Assembly (NCBI GenBank): GCA_037349495.1
Contig: CP140192.1
Coordinates: forward strand, 2,021,501 to 2,085,500
Direction of reading: 5' to 3'
Length of the DNA stretch: 64,000 bases
Source of the DNA: Lotmaria passim
Taxonomy: Eukaryota > Euglenozoa > Kinetoplastea > Trypanosomatida > Trypanosomatidae
Positions 9,444 through 19,424 of this stretch are shown one piece after another. Both the position numbers and the translations under genes were made by a program. The notes under the pieces were generated by a model that worked only from the letters and a program-made list of their open reading frames with translations, ran no database searches and had not been told where the DNA came from. The number at the start of each line of letters is the position of its first letter. Within the stretch, counting starts at the first letter, position 1.

Positions 9444-10139
9444 ATGGAAGGTGAGAAGCATGCTCGAGACACCGCGAGCTTTCACAAGCAGCAGTGTCTG
9501 TCCTTTGTGAAGAAACTATGGGAGGCCGACACGCTGGCGATGTTCCATCACCCTGTCAGCGCGACCGAGGTGCCTGGCTACTACGACGTGATCGAGGAGC
9601 CGATGGACCTCTCCACCATCCGGCAAAAGATTGAGGAGGACAAGTACACCGCCGACTCCGAGCTGGAAGACGACGTGGCGCTGATGCTGTCCAACGCGCT
9701 CGAATTCAACGCGAAAGGCTCGCAGTGGCGCGACTTGGCGAAGAAGCTTAAAAAAAAGTACCCGGTCATGGCTCAACAATCAGGGCTGTCGTTTGACACG
9801 GACCAAGTGTTCATTCCGACGAAGAAGCTGCACGACGACGAGTCGACGCTGCGTAAAGAGGAGAAGAAAGGCGTGGAAAAGTTGGATGAGGTGCTGGAGG
9901 CGATGGAGAAGGAGAAGGAAATTCCCCTGGACGAGCTGCGACTCATGTATGCTCGTCGCAGGGTGGAGGCAGGGCAGCAGAGCGGCAGCGACAACGACGT
10001 CTCATCTGGGTCGGAAGACGAAAGCGAAGAAGAAGAGGAGGAGGAGTCTGAAGAGGGCGACAGCGGGGACAGCAGCGACGAGGAGAAGGACACGTCATCG
10101 GGATCTGACGGCGAGTCAGATGAAGAGGATGCAGATTAG
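9444..10139 (+). CDS. BDF2: Small bromodomain protein, probably BDF2
   Basis: A 231-residue nuclear reader of acetyl-lysine. A single bromodomain fills residues about 12-110: helix Z (CLSFVKKLWEAD), the ZA loop with VPGYYDVIEEPMDLSTI, and the BC loop SNALEFNAKGS. N89 is the acetyl-lysine-binding Asn; the Tyr that usually precedes it is Phe (F88). Residues about 120-165 are basic and helical, and the last 60 residues form a Ser/Glu/Asp tail, likely disordered and possibly histone-contacting. Trypanosomatids have several single-bromodomain factors. The size, the acidic tail and the remembered neighbourhood (next to succinyl-CoA ligase beta) favour BDF2, reported to bind acetylated histones. The number is therefore an inference; the domain call is firm. 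Confidence 0.85.
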   Translation: MEGEKHARDTASFHKQQCLSFVKKLWEADTLAMFHHPVSATEVPGYYDVIEEPMDLSTIRQKIEEDKYTADSELEDDVALMLSNALEFNAKGSQWRDLAKKLKKKYPVMAQQSGLSFDTDQVFIPTKKLHDDESTLRKEEKKGVEKLDEVLEAMEKEKEIPLDELRLMYARRRVEAGQQSGSDNDVSSGSEDESEEEEEEESEEGDSGDSSDEEKDTSSGSDGESDEEDAD

Positions 10140-10910
10140 AGAACGAAAGGTCTCTTGCTGCCTTCTTTAGGCATGAGAGCATTGCGACGGTGGGGCTCGC
10201 TTAGTTGGCTGAGTTTTACTCTGGTTTTCTCGAGACGCAGAGCTTTACACTCATTTTTTCTCTTTTCCCCCCTCTCTTTTTTCGTCACTATACAAAGAGG
10301 CCCGCGCTCTCAGAGCCGCCACAGGCACTCATCACGCTACTAACAAGACCAAGAACACGCCCTCAAGCAAAGGTGCCTTGCAGATGCTCACAGAAGCATC
10401 CCGTCGCATCTAAGCCTGCGAGAAGGTAAAAAAAGAAGAAGAAAGAAAAAAAAAACAAAGCGGAACTTCGAGACACGAGCGAACGCTCTATGCAGATCTT
10501 CGGTGGCTCTTCGTGCCATATTTTTCTTTTTTGTGTGTGTTATTATTCCTGTTTAGCAGTCTTTTTCCTTTTTTCTCATTCGTGGCGTTGCAATCTCCGC
10601 TTTTCCCCTGCTGTTTTTTTTTTTTTTGTCTCCCCCCCCCCCCCCACTCAGTGAACGACTGTGGTCGTGCCTCTCAGGCCTTTCTCCGTTAACCTCTCTT
10701 CCCACACGCTTCTTCACCCTCCTACGCATCTTTCATCGCTTTCGCTGCATCGACTTATCAAACGCGTTTCTTTTTCTCTTCAGTCGTGTAAACACTACTT
10801 TTTTTTTTTTCAATCCCCTCCTCTTCCCTCAAGCATCTCTGCCTTTTCTCTTTTTTTTTTTTTCACGCGACAAACGTAGGAGGGAGGGTAGCCGCTGACG
10901 GTTAGCTACT
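10140..10910. other. Spacer with a 14-C run
   Basis: UTR sequence. A run of 14 C at 10632-10645 directly follows a T tract and leads to AG at 10650-10651. A second pyrimidine tract, T13 at about 10851-10863, precedes AG at 10878-10879. Either AG could be the acceptor for the next gene. No coding frame looks real. Confidence 0.5.
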
Positions 10911-11426
10911 ATGTCGCGTATTCTAAGCCCCGACCTTTTTCGGAGCTTCTGCCTCGTGGCGGTGGCGTTTGAGCTCCCCGTCATGCTTCAGCTGGTGCGA
11001 GGCGAGTTGCAGCTGCCCGACGCCGGGTCGTGGTTCGATAAGGAGGCCCACTACACGAAGAACATCGCACTCACCTACGTGTTTGTCGCATTTCTAGCTG
11101 TCCTGGTCGTTGGTCGCGGCATGGCTTTCTTCCTGCCGAACCTGCGGATTATTATCGCCTACAACATTGTCTTGCATTCCACGGAGTTTCTGCTCTTCCT
11201 CTACTGCTTCCTCCACAAGCACGACGAGTCGAACGTGTCGGCCTATGTGATTGGTGCGCTGATGGTTGGAAACGTGTTCACCTTCACGAAGCAGCTTTTC
11301 CACCTGAGAGGTCAGCAGAGGGCTGCGGAGATGGAGGAGCTGAAACGGCGGCAGGAGCAGTTGGCGATTATTCGTGAAAAGCGGGCCGCCTACGCGAAGG
11401 AGAAGAAAGAGAAGAAGGAAAACTGA
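10911..11426 (+). CDS. Four-helix membrane protein with C-terminal KKxx
   Basis: A 171-residue protein of unknown function. Hydrophobic segments lie at about 13-30, 51-69, 79-101 and 110-128. They are followed by a charged helical tail (133-171) rich in Lys, Arg and Glu. The last four residues are KKEN, which fits a cytosolic dilysine ER-retrieval signal (inference). The segment SWFDKEA (40-46) and the spacing of later hydrophobic stretches resemble the next gene downstream (CWFDASA there), so the two look like diverged tandem paralogues. Arrangement and size are loosely like the sterol-scaffold family Erg28, but I do not see enough to claim it. GC-rich codon use like its neighbours supports a real gene. 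Confidence 0.8.
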   Translation: MSRILSPDLFRSFCLVAVAFELPVMLQLVRGELQLPDAGSWFDKEAHYTKNIALTYVFVAFLAVLVVGRGMAFFLPNLRIIIAYNIVLHSTEFLLFLYCFLHKHDESNVSAYVIGALMVGNVFTFTKQLFHLRGQQRAAEMEELKRRQEQLAIIREKRAAYAKEKKEKKEN

Positions 11427-12266
11427 GCGGGAAAAGCTCACGCCTGTTTGCCTGTGTTTTTGTGTGTGCCTACGCATCCAACAGACTTTTTTTTTTCTTT
11501 TGCCTTAGCAATACGAGCGCGCTCCTGTGTATTCTCACCTCTGTTACGCGTTAAACAGCGTCCGAGAGATGAGCACTGAAGTACGGTCACTGTCCGCCTT
11601 TTTTTTTTTCTTTTCCTTGTTCTCCCGTCATCTGCAAGCGGTTTTGTCTAAGCTGTTCTTTTTTTTTTGTTGTTTATTTGTTTGTTTGTTCACACGTTGT
11701 AGAGAGCAACATGGTGGAGGCTAAGATACCTTCGCTGCACATTAGTTCTATTCACCAGTTCTGACGCAGCTAGTCGCCATTGCACCATTTCAAAGATGAT
11801 GATTACCAAAAAAAAAAAAAAGGTAGCTTCCGATGGCTTCTTCACAGTGATCGTGCAGAAGCTATGATGGCGCACAGTTATTCAAGCGAATAAGCAAAGC
11901 TCGCCTGTGTCGAATGCGTGGTATTTTTCATGTTTCTGCTTATTTGTTTGTTTCTGCATGCGTTGCGGCCTGGCTCGCACCAAAGTGTCCTCACCACTGG
12001 TGGCATCTAGCCTCTTTTCATTTATTTGTTTTCTAGCGTTCTCATTTTTTTTTTTTCTTTTGCTCTGCGATTTTGCGCATCTTCCCCCTCTTCTTCTCTC
12101 CCCCATATGCACAGAATGCAGCGACTCATTTGTTTGTTGTTTTCCATTATTGTTTCGTTTAGCACCATCCTCACAGAAGAATCGAGGTTGTTGTTGTTCT
12201 CTTTTTTTCTTCCCTGCCTTCCAGTTTTAAGCACGTAAGCCATTATACTTGGTAAAGGCTGTCAAG
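11427..12266. other. Spacer between the paired membrane-protein genes
   Basis: UTR sequence with several T runs, an A run at 11809-11821, and a TTGTTTG-type repeat near 11679-11691. The best acceptor is the pyrimidine tract at 12199-12222 ending in AG at 12223-12224. No gene seen. Confidence 0.5.
12199..12224 (+). promoter_or_regulatory. Predicted trans-splice acceptor
   Basis: A nearly pure pyrimidine tract ending in CCAG, 42 nt upstream of the ATG at 12267. Prediction only. Confidence 0.5.
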
Positions 12267-12662
12267 ATGCTAGTTCAGTGGTATACTGGAGCGATGCTGG
12301 GCGTCGACGCGTACGAGATCTATCGCCTCTGGACGGCCTCGCCGCGCACGCTGTCCAACGCGTCCTGCTGGTTTGACGCGAGCGCGAACGCGCCGATGGC
12401 ACTCGTATTCTACACCGGCTTCCTCTTGTGTTTGTTGCTCCCCCGCCTATTCGTGCTTATTGAGCCGCTAAGCCGCTGGGTGCTGATGCTGGAGACGATT
12501 CACGATGGCATCCGTGTAGTGCTTTATTCCGTCCTTTTCATGGTGAACAAGGAGGCGTCACAAGTCAACACAATGCTCATCACATTTGCTTTGTGGAACG
12601 TTTTTTACTATGGTCGGACGTACTACAACACAATGCTATTACTGCGCGAACACAGCAAGTAG
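12267..12662 (+). CDS. Small multi-pass membrane protein, paralogue of preceding gene
   Basis: A 131-residue protein of unknown function. Hydrophobic segments are at about 43-66, 70-93 and 100-119, with a short amphipathic N-terminal stretch. The shared feature with the upstream gene is CWFDASA (34-40) against SWFDKEA, followed by similar spacing to FMVNKEASQVNTMLI (91-105), which lines up with FLHKHDESNVSAYVI there. This copy lacks the charged coiled tail and the KKxx ending. I chose the ATG at 12267; the frame is open upstream only from a TTG. The pair may form a membrane complex or represent an old duplication. No known domain recognised. Confidence 0.75.
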   Translation: MLVQWYTGAMLGVDAYEIYRLWTASPRTLSNASCWFDASANAPMALVFYTGFLLCLLLPRLFVLIEPLSRWVLMLETIHDGIRVVLYSVLFMVNKEASQVNTMLITFALWNVFYYGRTYYNTMLLLREHSK

Positions 12663-13226
12663 CGTTGTTGCCCGTTCATGCTACCTGATCTCTTTCTCAC
12701 CTGTCTATGCGCCACTGTGCGTGTGTCGTTGCGCGGCTTTTTTCCACCTTTTTTTTTCTCCTTCTCATTGTCGTTGCTACGACCGTGAAGAGATCAACTT
12801 GCTGATCCCACACCCTCATCTTATTTCGTTTGTCTTTCAGTCCTTGTACATTTCGTTTTATTTTTTTTTCTCGTATGTGTTCCTCATACTACATGTATTT
12901 TATCTGTATTGTGTGTTTTCGGCGTGTTTTTCGTAGTCTTGCTCAAGCATGTGATTTTTTGAAAACACTAGTGCTGTGTTTGTGTGCTTTATTGTTTTGG
13001 CTTTACTCTCGGCTACCTTTTCTTCCTTTCGCTCTTCCTCTACTCATCTCAATTGTTCCCCAATTATTAAAAAAAGTTATATACAAGCTAATCAACCCAC
13101 GTGGCCTATATTATTCAAAAGTAAGCCTCTCCACTTCTTCGCTTAACTACTTTCGTTCCGTCTTCTCTGTTTTTTTTTTTTTCTCGTTTTCACGCTCGCT
13201 CGTGAGGTCAAATACGCATATACACA
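12663..13226. other. Spacer before succinyl-CoA ligase beta
   Basis: AT-rich UTR sequence ending in a pyrimidine tract at about 13159-13200 with AG at 13205-13206, 21 nt before the start codon. No gene seen. Confidence 0.5.
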
Positions 13227-14474
13227 ATGTTCCGTTTCGGTCGTCTGTGCACCCCGAAGGCTGCCGGCGTGCAGCGCCGTTTCCTGAACATCCACGAGTA
13301 CCAGTCGAAGCAGATCCTCAAAGACAACGGTGGCAAGGTGGAGTTCGGCATTCCCTGCACGACGATTGAAGAAGTCGAGGCCGCGTGCGCCAAGATCAAG
13401 ACAGAGAAGAAGGTCGTGAAATCGCAGATTCTGGCGGGCGGTCGCGGCAAGGGCACCTTCAAGGATGGCTACAAGGGTGGCGTGCACGTGTGCGATAACG
13501 CCGCAGCTGCCGTCGAGGCGGCGAAGCACATGCTCGGCAACACCCTCGTCACGAAGCAGACCGGCGCGAAGGGCCAGCTGGTCAGCACCCTCTACGTGAC
13601 CGAAGCCGTCTCCGGCATCAAGCGCGAGCTGTACCTCTCCCTCATCCTTGACCGCAAGAGCGCCTCGCCCATGTTCATTGGTAGCGCCGAAGGTGGCATG
13701 GGCATCGAGGAGCTGGCCAAGTCGCACCCAGAGAAGATCAAGACGATGAAAATCAACATCGCCGAGGGTGTCGACCACGACGCCGCCGTCGCCTACGCGA
13801 AGGAGCTCGGCTTCACCGGCGAGACGGCCGAGCGCGCGGCGGAGCAGATAAAGAACCTCTACAACATTGGCAAGTCGAAGGATTGCACTATGGTGGAGAT
13901 CAACCCGTTTGTCGAGCTGGAGAACGGCGACGTAATGGAGATCGACGCGAAGCTCAGCTTCGACGACAACGCCGCCTTCCGCCAGAAGAAGATCTTCGCC
14001 CTGGAGGATAAGACCCAGATCGATAGCAAGGAGGTGCTCGCCAGGAAGTACGACCTGAACTACATTGCGCTGGATGGCAACGTCGGCTGCCTCGTGAACG
14101 GCGCCGGCCTCGCGATGGCCACGATGGACCTCATCTCCCTCCACGGCGGCAGCCCGGCCAACTTCCTCGACGTCGGCGGTAGCGCCTCGGAGGACCAAAT
14201 TGTGGCCGCCTTCAAGATCATCACGGGCGACCCGAACGTGAAGAGCATCCTGGTGAACATTTTCGGCGGCATCATGCACTGCGACGTGATTGCCGAGGGT
14301 GTCGTGAACGCCTCCAGGACGCTGAACACGAAGGTGCCGATCGTCGTGCGCCTTAGCGGCACGAACGAGCAGCTCGGCAAGGATATCATTCGCAAGAGCG
14401 GCCTCGCCATTCACCCGGCCGACGACTTCGAGTCGGCGGCGCTCCAGGCGGTGCAGCTGGCCAAGGGCAATTGA
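13227..14474 (+). CDS. Succinyl-CoA ligase beta subunit, mitochondrial
   Basis: A 415-residue, full-length beta subunit of succinyl-CoA synthetase, which makes ATP or GDP-derived GTP from succinyl-CoA in the mitochondrion. In trypanosomatids it also couples with acetate:succinate CoA-transferase. The first about 20 residues (MFRFGRLCTPKAAGVQRR) form a basic presequence. Mature sequence starts LNIHEYQSKQILKDNGG, the usual family N-terminus. The ATP-grasp domain shows QILAGGRGKGTF and, further on, MVEINPFVE with the metal-binding Glu/Asn. The C-terminal CoA-ligase domain has VNIFGGIMHCDVIAEGV and RLSGTNEQLG. Nothing is truncated. Nucleotide preference (GDP or ADP) cannot be read safely from the sequence. 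Confidence 0.95.
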   Translation: MFRFGRLCTPKAAGVQRRFLNIHEYQSKQILKDNGGKVEFGIPCTTIEEVEAACAKIKTEKKVVKSQILAGGRGKGTFKDGYKGGVHVCDNAAAAVEAAKHMLGNTLVTKQTGAKGQLVSTLYVTEAVSGIKRELYLSLILDRKSASPMFIGSAEGGMGIEELAKSHPEKIKTMKINIAEGVDHDAAVAYAKELGFTGETAERAAEQIKNLYNIGKSKDCTMVEINPFVELENGDVMEIDAKLSFDDNAAFRQKKIFALEDKTQIDSKEVLARKYDLNYIALDGNVGCLVNGAGLAMATMDLISLHGGSPANFLDVGGSASEDQIVAAFKIITGDPNVKSILVNIFGGIMHCDVIAEGVVNASRTLNTKVPIVVRLSGTNEQLGKDIIRKSGLAIHPADDFESAALQAVQLAKGN

Positions 14475-16980
14475 GAAGGAACACAAGATTCAATGTCACG
14501 TGAAGAAAGGGGAATAAGGAGGCGGTGAAAAGGACGAGGGCGAAGTGTGAAGGTGAAGGGCGCCATTCGGTCGGCAACGCGCGCGAAGTAGACACTTCCG
14601 TGCGTACGCGGAGTTTACGCGTGAGTGTAAGGCGTGTCGCGCCGTGATAACCAGCCTTCCTCTTTTTTTATTTTCTTCTCTTTCCCACGCCCAACGCATG
14701 TCTCCCCTGCTGTTCAGTGTCGGAGCTTTTTTTGTGTGTGTGTGTTTTTTTTTTTTTTGCTGATCGTATCTTTTTTGCTCTGTTCATTTTTTTTTTTTCG
14801 ATTATTCGAGTGTGCCTTAAAGTGCTAAAAAGTCCCTATACCAAAAGTGCATACTACCCAAGGTAGGTATTGCTTTGTAGCCTTTTTTTTTTTTCTTTGT
14901 TACTATTACTGTTTAACTTCTCTTTCCTTTTTTTTTTTCTCGACTCGATGATAGCACACACACACACACATACACCAAAAAAAAAAAAGAGTAGTTTCTT
15001 GCTATGCTGTTTCTTATTTTCTCACTTTGGTTTTTTCTTATGGGTTCTTAATCGTACCTTCGTCACGCGCACACATACAACAACAAAAAAAAAGAAAAGA
15101 GTAATAATAAGTCAAAAATACACGTTCGGATTAAACAAAAAAAAAAGATGTAAAAGGGAAAAAAGTCTGTTTTATTCTGTTTTTTTTTTTCTTTCGATCA
15201 TTATCATCGCTTGTTCGCTAAAGGGTGTACCAGTCATATAGTAACTGATTATTCTACCCTTGTCTCTTTCACCGCTTTCGTTCTTGCTTGCTTGGTTCTC
15301 TGCTCTTTCTGGCCAGTCAAACGGGGAGAGAACAGGACAAAAAAGGAATAGGGACGAGTATAGGGGAGTCGATAATAATTGACAAAGAGAGAAAAGAAAG
15401 AAAGAAGAAAAAAAAAAAAGAGGTGGTTCTTTCTTTATGGTTAGGCGCCATAGTGACTTCTCCCCCGTTTTGTATGGAATGAACGCGCATTCTTGTCTTA
15501 TTTCCCCTCTCCGCTTCGCTATCGCAGCTCCAAGTGGGATGGAACAGCAGGCCTCACTGAACATGCGCATGCGGTTGCCGGAGGAGAGCCGCGAAGACCT
15601 CTGTACTTCCTCTCTTTACTTTTTTTTTTTTTTTGACAATGTTGAGCGGAGCAGGGGAAAAAAGAGGAGAAAAAAACCCTGCGAGACGCCCAAAGAAGAG
15701 AAGAAGAAAAAAAAAGAGCACACGAACATTGAAGGAGAATGGTGCAGCTGAATGGCCGTTTTGAGAGCACGAAACGTGTGAATGCGTCTGTTTGAGTGAG
15801 TGATGGAAAGACGAGAAAGCAAATAATAAACTAGAAAACGCACTGTTTTTCCCCCTGTGAGCGAATCCTGTTATTTTTGTTGTTGCTGTTTTTCTGTTTT
15901 CTTTTTCCATTATTTTGCTTCGTTTACCAGGCACTCGCTGTCTTCGAGACCATATTCTGTCTCTCTGCGTTTTTGCTGCTTGCCAAACGCCCTCTTTCTG
16001 GTTTGTTTGTTTGTTCGTTTTCCTCCCTTTGTTCTTCGTCTCTGCGCACTCGCTGGATGTGTTTGTGTTGACCATCTTATTTATGCCAAAGAAGCACTTT
16101 TTTTCTTTCTTTCTTTAACGCTACTAACAAATCAAAGTCGAAAGGGGGAAAAAAAGAGTCTTATAAACGGCAAGAATGGGCGCCGAAGGCTTGCGTCGTT
16201 CGCGCTGCTTCTTCGCCTCGCAGTGCTTGCCTACCGAAGGAGCAGCAGTGCAAGCACTCAACGGGGGCATCTCAACTACTGACGTCGCGAGCATTTTTGC
16301 CTTATTGTAGAATTGACAAAAAGAAGGCAACAGCGTTTGTAGGTTTGTGTGTGTGTGTGTGTGTATACATCTGTGTCTGCCTTTTAAACTAGGAAAGTAA
16401 GAAAAGAAAAAAAAAAAGGTGCTGCTTTCACGGACAGCGCGTCTATCTATGATGTACTCAGTCTGCAGTGTTCGTGGTTGTAACAAATCTGTGTCGCTCT
16501 ACCTACTCACTTTTTTTTTGTTTGTATGTGCTCTACCTTTTTTTTCTTCTTTCCCGAGTCTTCTTGTGTTGTTGTATTTCGCATGGAATCCACTGGACTT
16601 GTTAAGAGGTTAAAAGTGCCTGAATACGTTCTGAAAGAAGGGGAAACGAGCGAAACAGGCGTTTTCTGTTGTTGTCTTTACTCCGATACCAAAAAACAAT
16701 ACAGAAAACACAGAAGAGCCGTCGAAGCTCAATCATATACACACTTTACACAAAGCAGTCGTCAGTCTCGAGTGCGTTCCTCTGCGTATATCCTTCACCA
16801 ATACAAAAAGCTTCTTCGTGTTTGGCTACAGATTTGCAAAGCAAAGAAGAAAAAGTAAAGACATTGACGTAGTGATTTTTGTCACACAAATCAGACCGTC
16901 CTACAGTTGTTTATTTTTGCTCGGGAAAAAAAAAACGCTACTTAAAGCGTCGTTCGTTCGTTTTCTTTTTCTTTTTCGCA
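14475..16980. other. 2.5-kb gene-free stretch
   Basis: This is the longest stretch without a convincing gene. It holds many T and A runs, a CA repeat at about 14956-14969, a GT repeat at about 16346-16362 and pyrimidine tracts. Short frames up to about 170 codons on both strands are low-complexity (Phe/Leu/Ser or Lys-rich) and lack the GC-rich codon use of the real genes. I found no tRNA and no C/D-box pair that I trust. It may be a long 3' UTR of succinyl-CoA ligase plus a long 5' UTR of the RING gene. Confidence 0.5.
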
Positions 16981-18603
16981 ATGCACGTCACCGTTCCGAT
17001 TTTCTCCGTCGGCCCCTACACCATCGCCCTTGTGACGGGACTCCTGCTCTACTGGAATGCTTCTCTTGTTTTTTCGCGCTGCCTAACGGCATTTCTGGCG
17101 ACGATGCTTGCCATGAAGCTAGACCTGGCTTTTCACCTCTTTTATGCATGCTTCCATCACGTCGTGGCGGTTGCGTGTCGCGTGCGCACCGTCGTGGGCC
17201 CACAAGACGTACTCGATCACTTCCAGACACATTCACAGTTATACGTGATCGCAGACGTGGCCAGCATTGCGTTGCTGGTCGGCAACACCCTGCAGTTCTG
17301 GTCCGCCGCACTGATCACGCGCATTGCCCTCTCCGCCCTCGTCACGCGTGCAGAGATTTGGATGCGCTGGTGGGAGACACAGTCTGTCGTCGAGCACCTC
17401 CTCGCTGCCCTGAGCTTTCTGATGTGCATAGTCTGCTGTGCCCTCCAATGGGCCTACTACGTGCTTCTGCCGCGTGAGGAGATCGAGGCGGGCGGCTTCG
17501 CGTCTCTACTCATGTGGTACACGTCCACGGTGTACATCGTTGCCGTTGGCGTGCGCGCAGCGTGCAGCCTTGTCACTGCCTTCATGCGGCTGTGCGGCTA
17601 CCGCCTTCTGCAGTGCCTCGTCAGCAAAGCCGACCCCGTCGCGGCCCGCGCACTGGAGGACACTGGGCTGAACCCCCACTCCGAGGTGCATGAACTGTAC
17701 ATGGCCTACGTGTACGCCGTAGTGTGCGCCGTGACGGCGTGGTACTACGCCCCGTCATCGCTGCCGATGTGGATGCAGTGTTTTGTGCTGCTTCGGCTCT
17801 ACCTCATCGCCATCGCGTCCGGCAAGCTACAGCGGTACAAGCAAGTGCTCGACCGCTTTCCCTCCGTCTCGGCCGACCCGTCAAAGGCGTGTGCGATCTG
17901 CTGTGAGGACTTTCTCTCTGGCGAGCACGTCACCTGCCTCCCATGTGGACATACCTTCCACGGCGCGTGTGTGCGGACGTGGCTGGTGCGCTCAGCGACC
18001 TGCCCAACGTGCCGGCAACCGGTGGTGGACGCCGACGCGTGGCGCACGCGGACGCCTCGGCAGCGTGTTGTCGTCAGCGGAGTCGTGCGTGGCGACGTGG
18101 GTGGCCGCTTCAGCGGCTCCGTGCGGCCCCTCGCGCCCCGCCTTCCAGCCGCACGTCAGCGCCGCAGGACAGCGTCCACGCCGGCCGCTGGCGTTGCTGT
18201 CAACACTGCTGCTTTTGATGCTCGCCAGCCTCCTCACTCTCCTCTTTTGCCAGGGTTTTCCATAGAGCGCGCGCCGCTGCCACATCTGGCAGAGCTGCAG
18301 AGCATTGAGGCGGCGCGTCGCTCGCTGAAGGCGCAGCGCCAGAGTCTTATCTCCTCCGTGTTGAACACCCCCGTCTCAGCTGCTCCGCCTGCTCGAGTTT
18401 CGGCTATGCCAGTCACCCATGCAGACGACACGCCGGCCACGGAGGACGGCGTCGACTCGCAGCTCTTCACTGACACGCCGCTCGTTCCGGCTGAACCCGC
18501 CCCAGAGGCGCGGCGTCACAAGCGGCAGCGTGCGCAGGCATCTGCGACGGAAGACGAGGTGAGCCCAGACGACGATGCCTCGCCTCGACGCAGAAGAGAA
18601 TAG
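16981..18603 (+). CDS. HRD1-like membrane RING-H2 ubiquitin ligase
   Basis: A 540-residue protein. The first about 290 residues contain several hydrophobic segments (near 10-25, 30-50, 88-110, 140-165, 170-195 and 255-280). They are followed by a RING-H2 finger with ligands C304, C307, C322, H324, H327, C330, C341 and C344. An N-terminal multi-pass domain directly followed by a RING-H2 with LPCGHTFHGACVRTWL and CPTCRQPV is the layout of HRD1/synoviolin, the ER-associated degradation E3. The stretch before the RING (KQVLDRFPSVSADPSKACAI) also matches HRD1 order. The C-terminal 195 residues are low-complexity and probably disordered, with a basic end. I chose the ATG at 16981; the in-frame upstream part is AT-rich UTR. 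Another membrane RING ligase (gp78-like) is the main alternative. Confidence 0.8.
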   Translation: MHVTVPIFSVGPYTIALVTGLLLYWNASLVFSRCLTAFLATMLAMKLDLAFHLFYACFHHVVAVACRVRTVVGPQDVLDHFQTHSQLYVIADVASIALLVGNTLQFWSAALITRIALSALVTRAEIWMRWWETQSVVEHLLAALSFLMCIVCCALQWAYYVLLPREEIEAGGFASLLMWYTSTVYIVAVGVRAACSLVTAFMRLCGYRLLQCLVSKADPVAARALEDTGLNPHSEVHELYMAYVYAVVCAVTAWYYAPSSLPMWMQCFVLLRLYLIAIASGKLQRYKQVLDRFPSVSADPSKACAICCEDFLSGEHVTCLPCGHTFHGACVRTWLVRSATCPTCRQPVVDADAWRTRTPRQRVVVSGVVRGDVGGRFSGSVRPLAPRLPAARQRRRTASTPAAGVAVNTAAFDARQPPHSPLLPGFSIERAPLPHLAELQSIEAARRSLKAQRQSLISSVLNTPVSAAPPARVSAMPVTHADDTPATEDGVDSQLFTDTPLVPAEPAPEARRHKRQRAQASATEDEVSPDDDASPRRRRE

Positions 18604-19424
18604 GTAGCGAGGACGAGGCAGAACGCACGAAATCGTCGTCGGCAACCTCGCGTCTGTAAGTGGATCGGGGCAAGTGCAAGATCCTCCTTTTTCGCCGATT
18701 GAAGATTGATGCTTGGTAAGCGCAGAAACCTGGAAAAAAAAACAAAAAAGGGCGATGTGTCAGAAGTTGTCCTCGACGCTGCATTCAAAGAGTACAACGT
18801 TTTTTATTGTTGTTGGCGTTGTTGTTGTTGTTGTTTTTAAGTTCTCTTATGTAACACCTGCTTTTGTTTCTCTGTCTTTTCCATCGCTTTTCGCAATTCT
18901 TGCTTTTCTTACGTTTTCCTCTTTCTGTCTCTCAGAGTTCTCCTCGTTTCACCGTCCGCTGTAGTGTTCCGTCTTTTTTTATTTTCCTCTAAGTCATGTG
19001 TTTGTGGTTATGCGCATGCGAATTCGGGAGCTCGCTATTTAAACCGGAATTGGGTCTCAATTATGTGTGTATGTGTGTGTTTCTGTTTCCTACTTGCGTG
19101 ACATTCGTCAAAAATGTGATCAAGGAAAAGGCAGCCACGTTACTTTAAGAAATCACAACACACACACAAAAAAAAAAAGACCGCAAGGCAGATGTGAGAC
19201 AGCGCATAACGCTAACGTAAGCTGTACTTTTGTCCTTTAGCTGCAGTGCATTTCCTCTTTGCTTTCTCTGTCTTTTCCCGGACGCTTTGTCACTCTTTCT
19301 CTCCTCTCTCTCTTCGATACTCTCACAAGTACCTTGGTTCACACTGATTCACCACAAGGAAACGGCCGTAGAGGTCGATCCCATTTTAGTTGCGTCAACG
19401 TGAAGAGCGGATGAGAAGGCCATC
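18604..19424. other. Spacer between RING gene and PHF5
   Basis: UTR sequence with TTG repeats near 18806-18836 and an A run at 19169-19178. A CT-rich tract at 19290-19316 leads to AG at 19328-19329. No gene seen. Confidence 0.5.

Noticed and set aside
11791-11797. ATGATGA box C-like motif in a spacer
   Set aside because: An A13 run follows and no matching CTGA with a closing stem was found at snoRNA distance.
13143-14486. Minus-strand ORF of 447 codons opposite succinyl-CoA ligase beta
   Set aside because: It is a shadow of the GC-rich third positions of the real gene: no domain, Leu/Val/His-rich composition, and all convincing genes lie on the other strand.
15554-16075. Minus-strand ORF of 173 codons in the long spacer
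   Set aside because: Lys- and Phe-rich composition from A and T runs, opposite to the direction of all genes, with no domain.
16526-16858. 110-codon + strand ORF in the long spacer
   Set aside because: Codon use is AT-rich, unlike the real genes. The ORF has a Phe-rich start and poly-Lys end from homopolymer runs and no recognisable motif.
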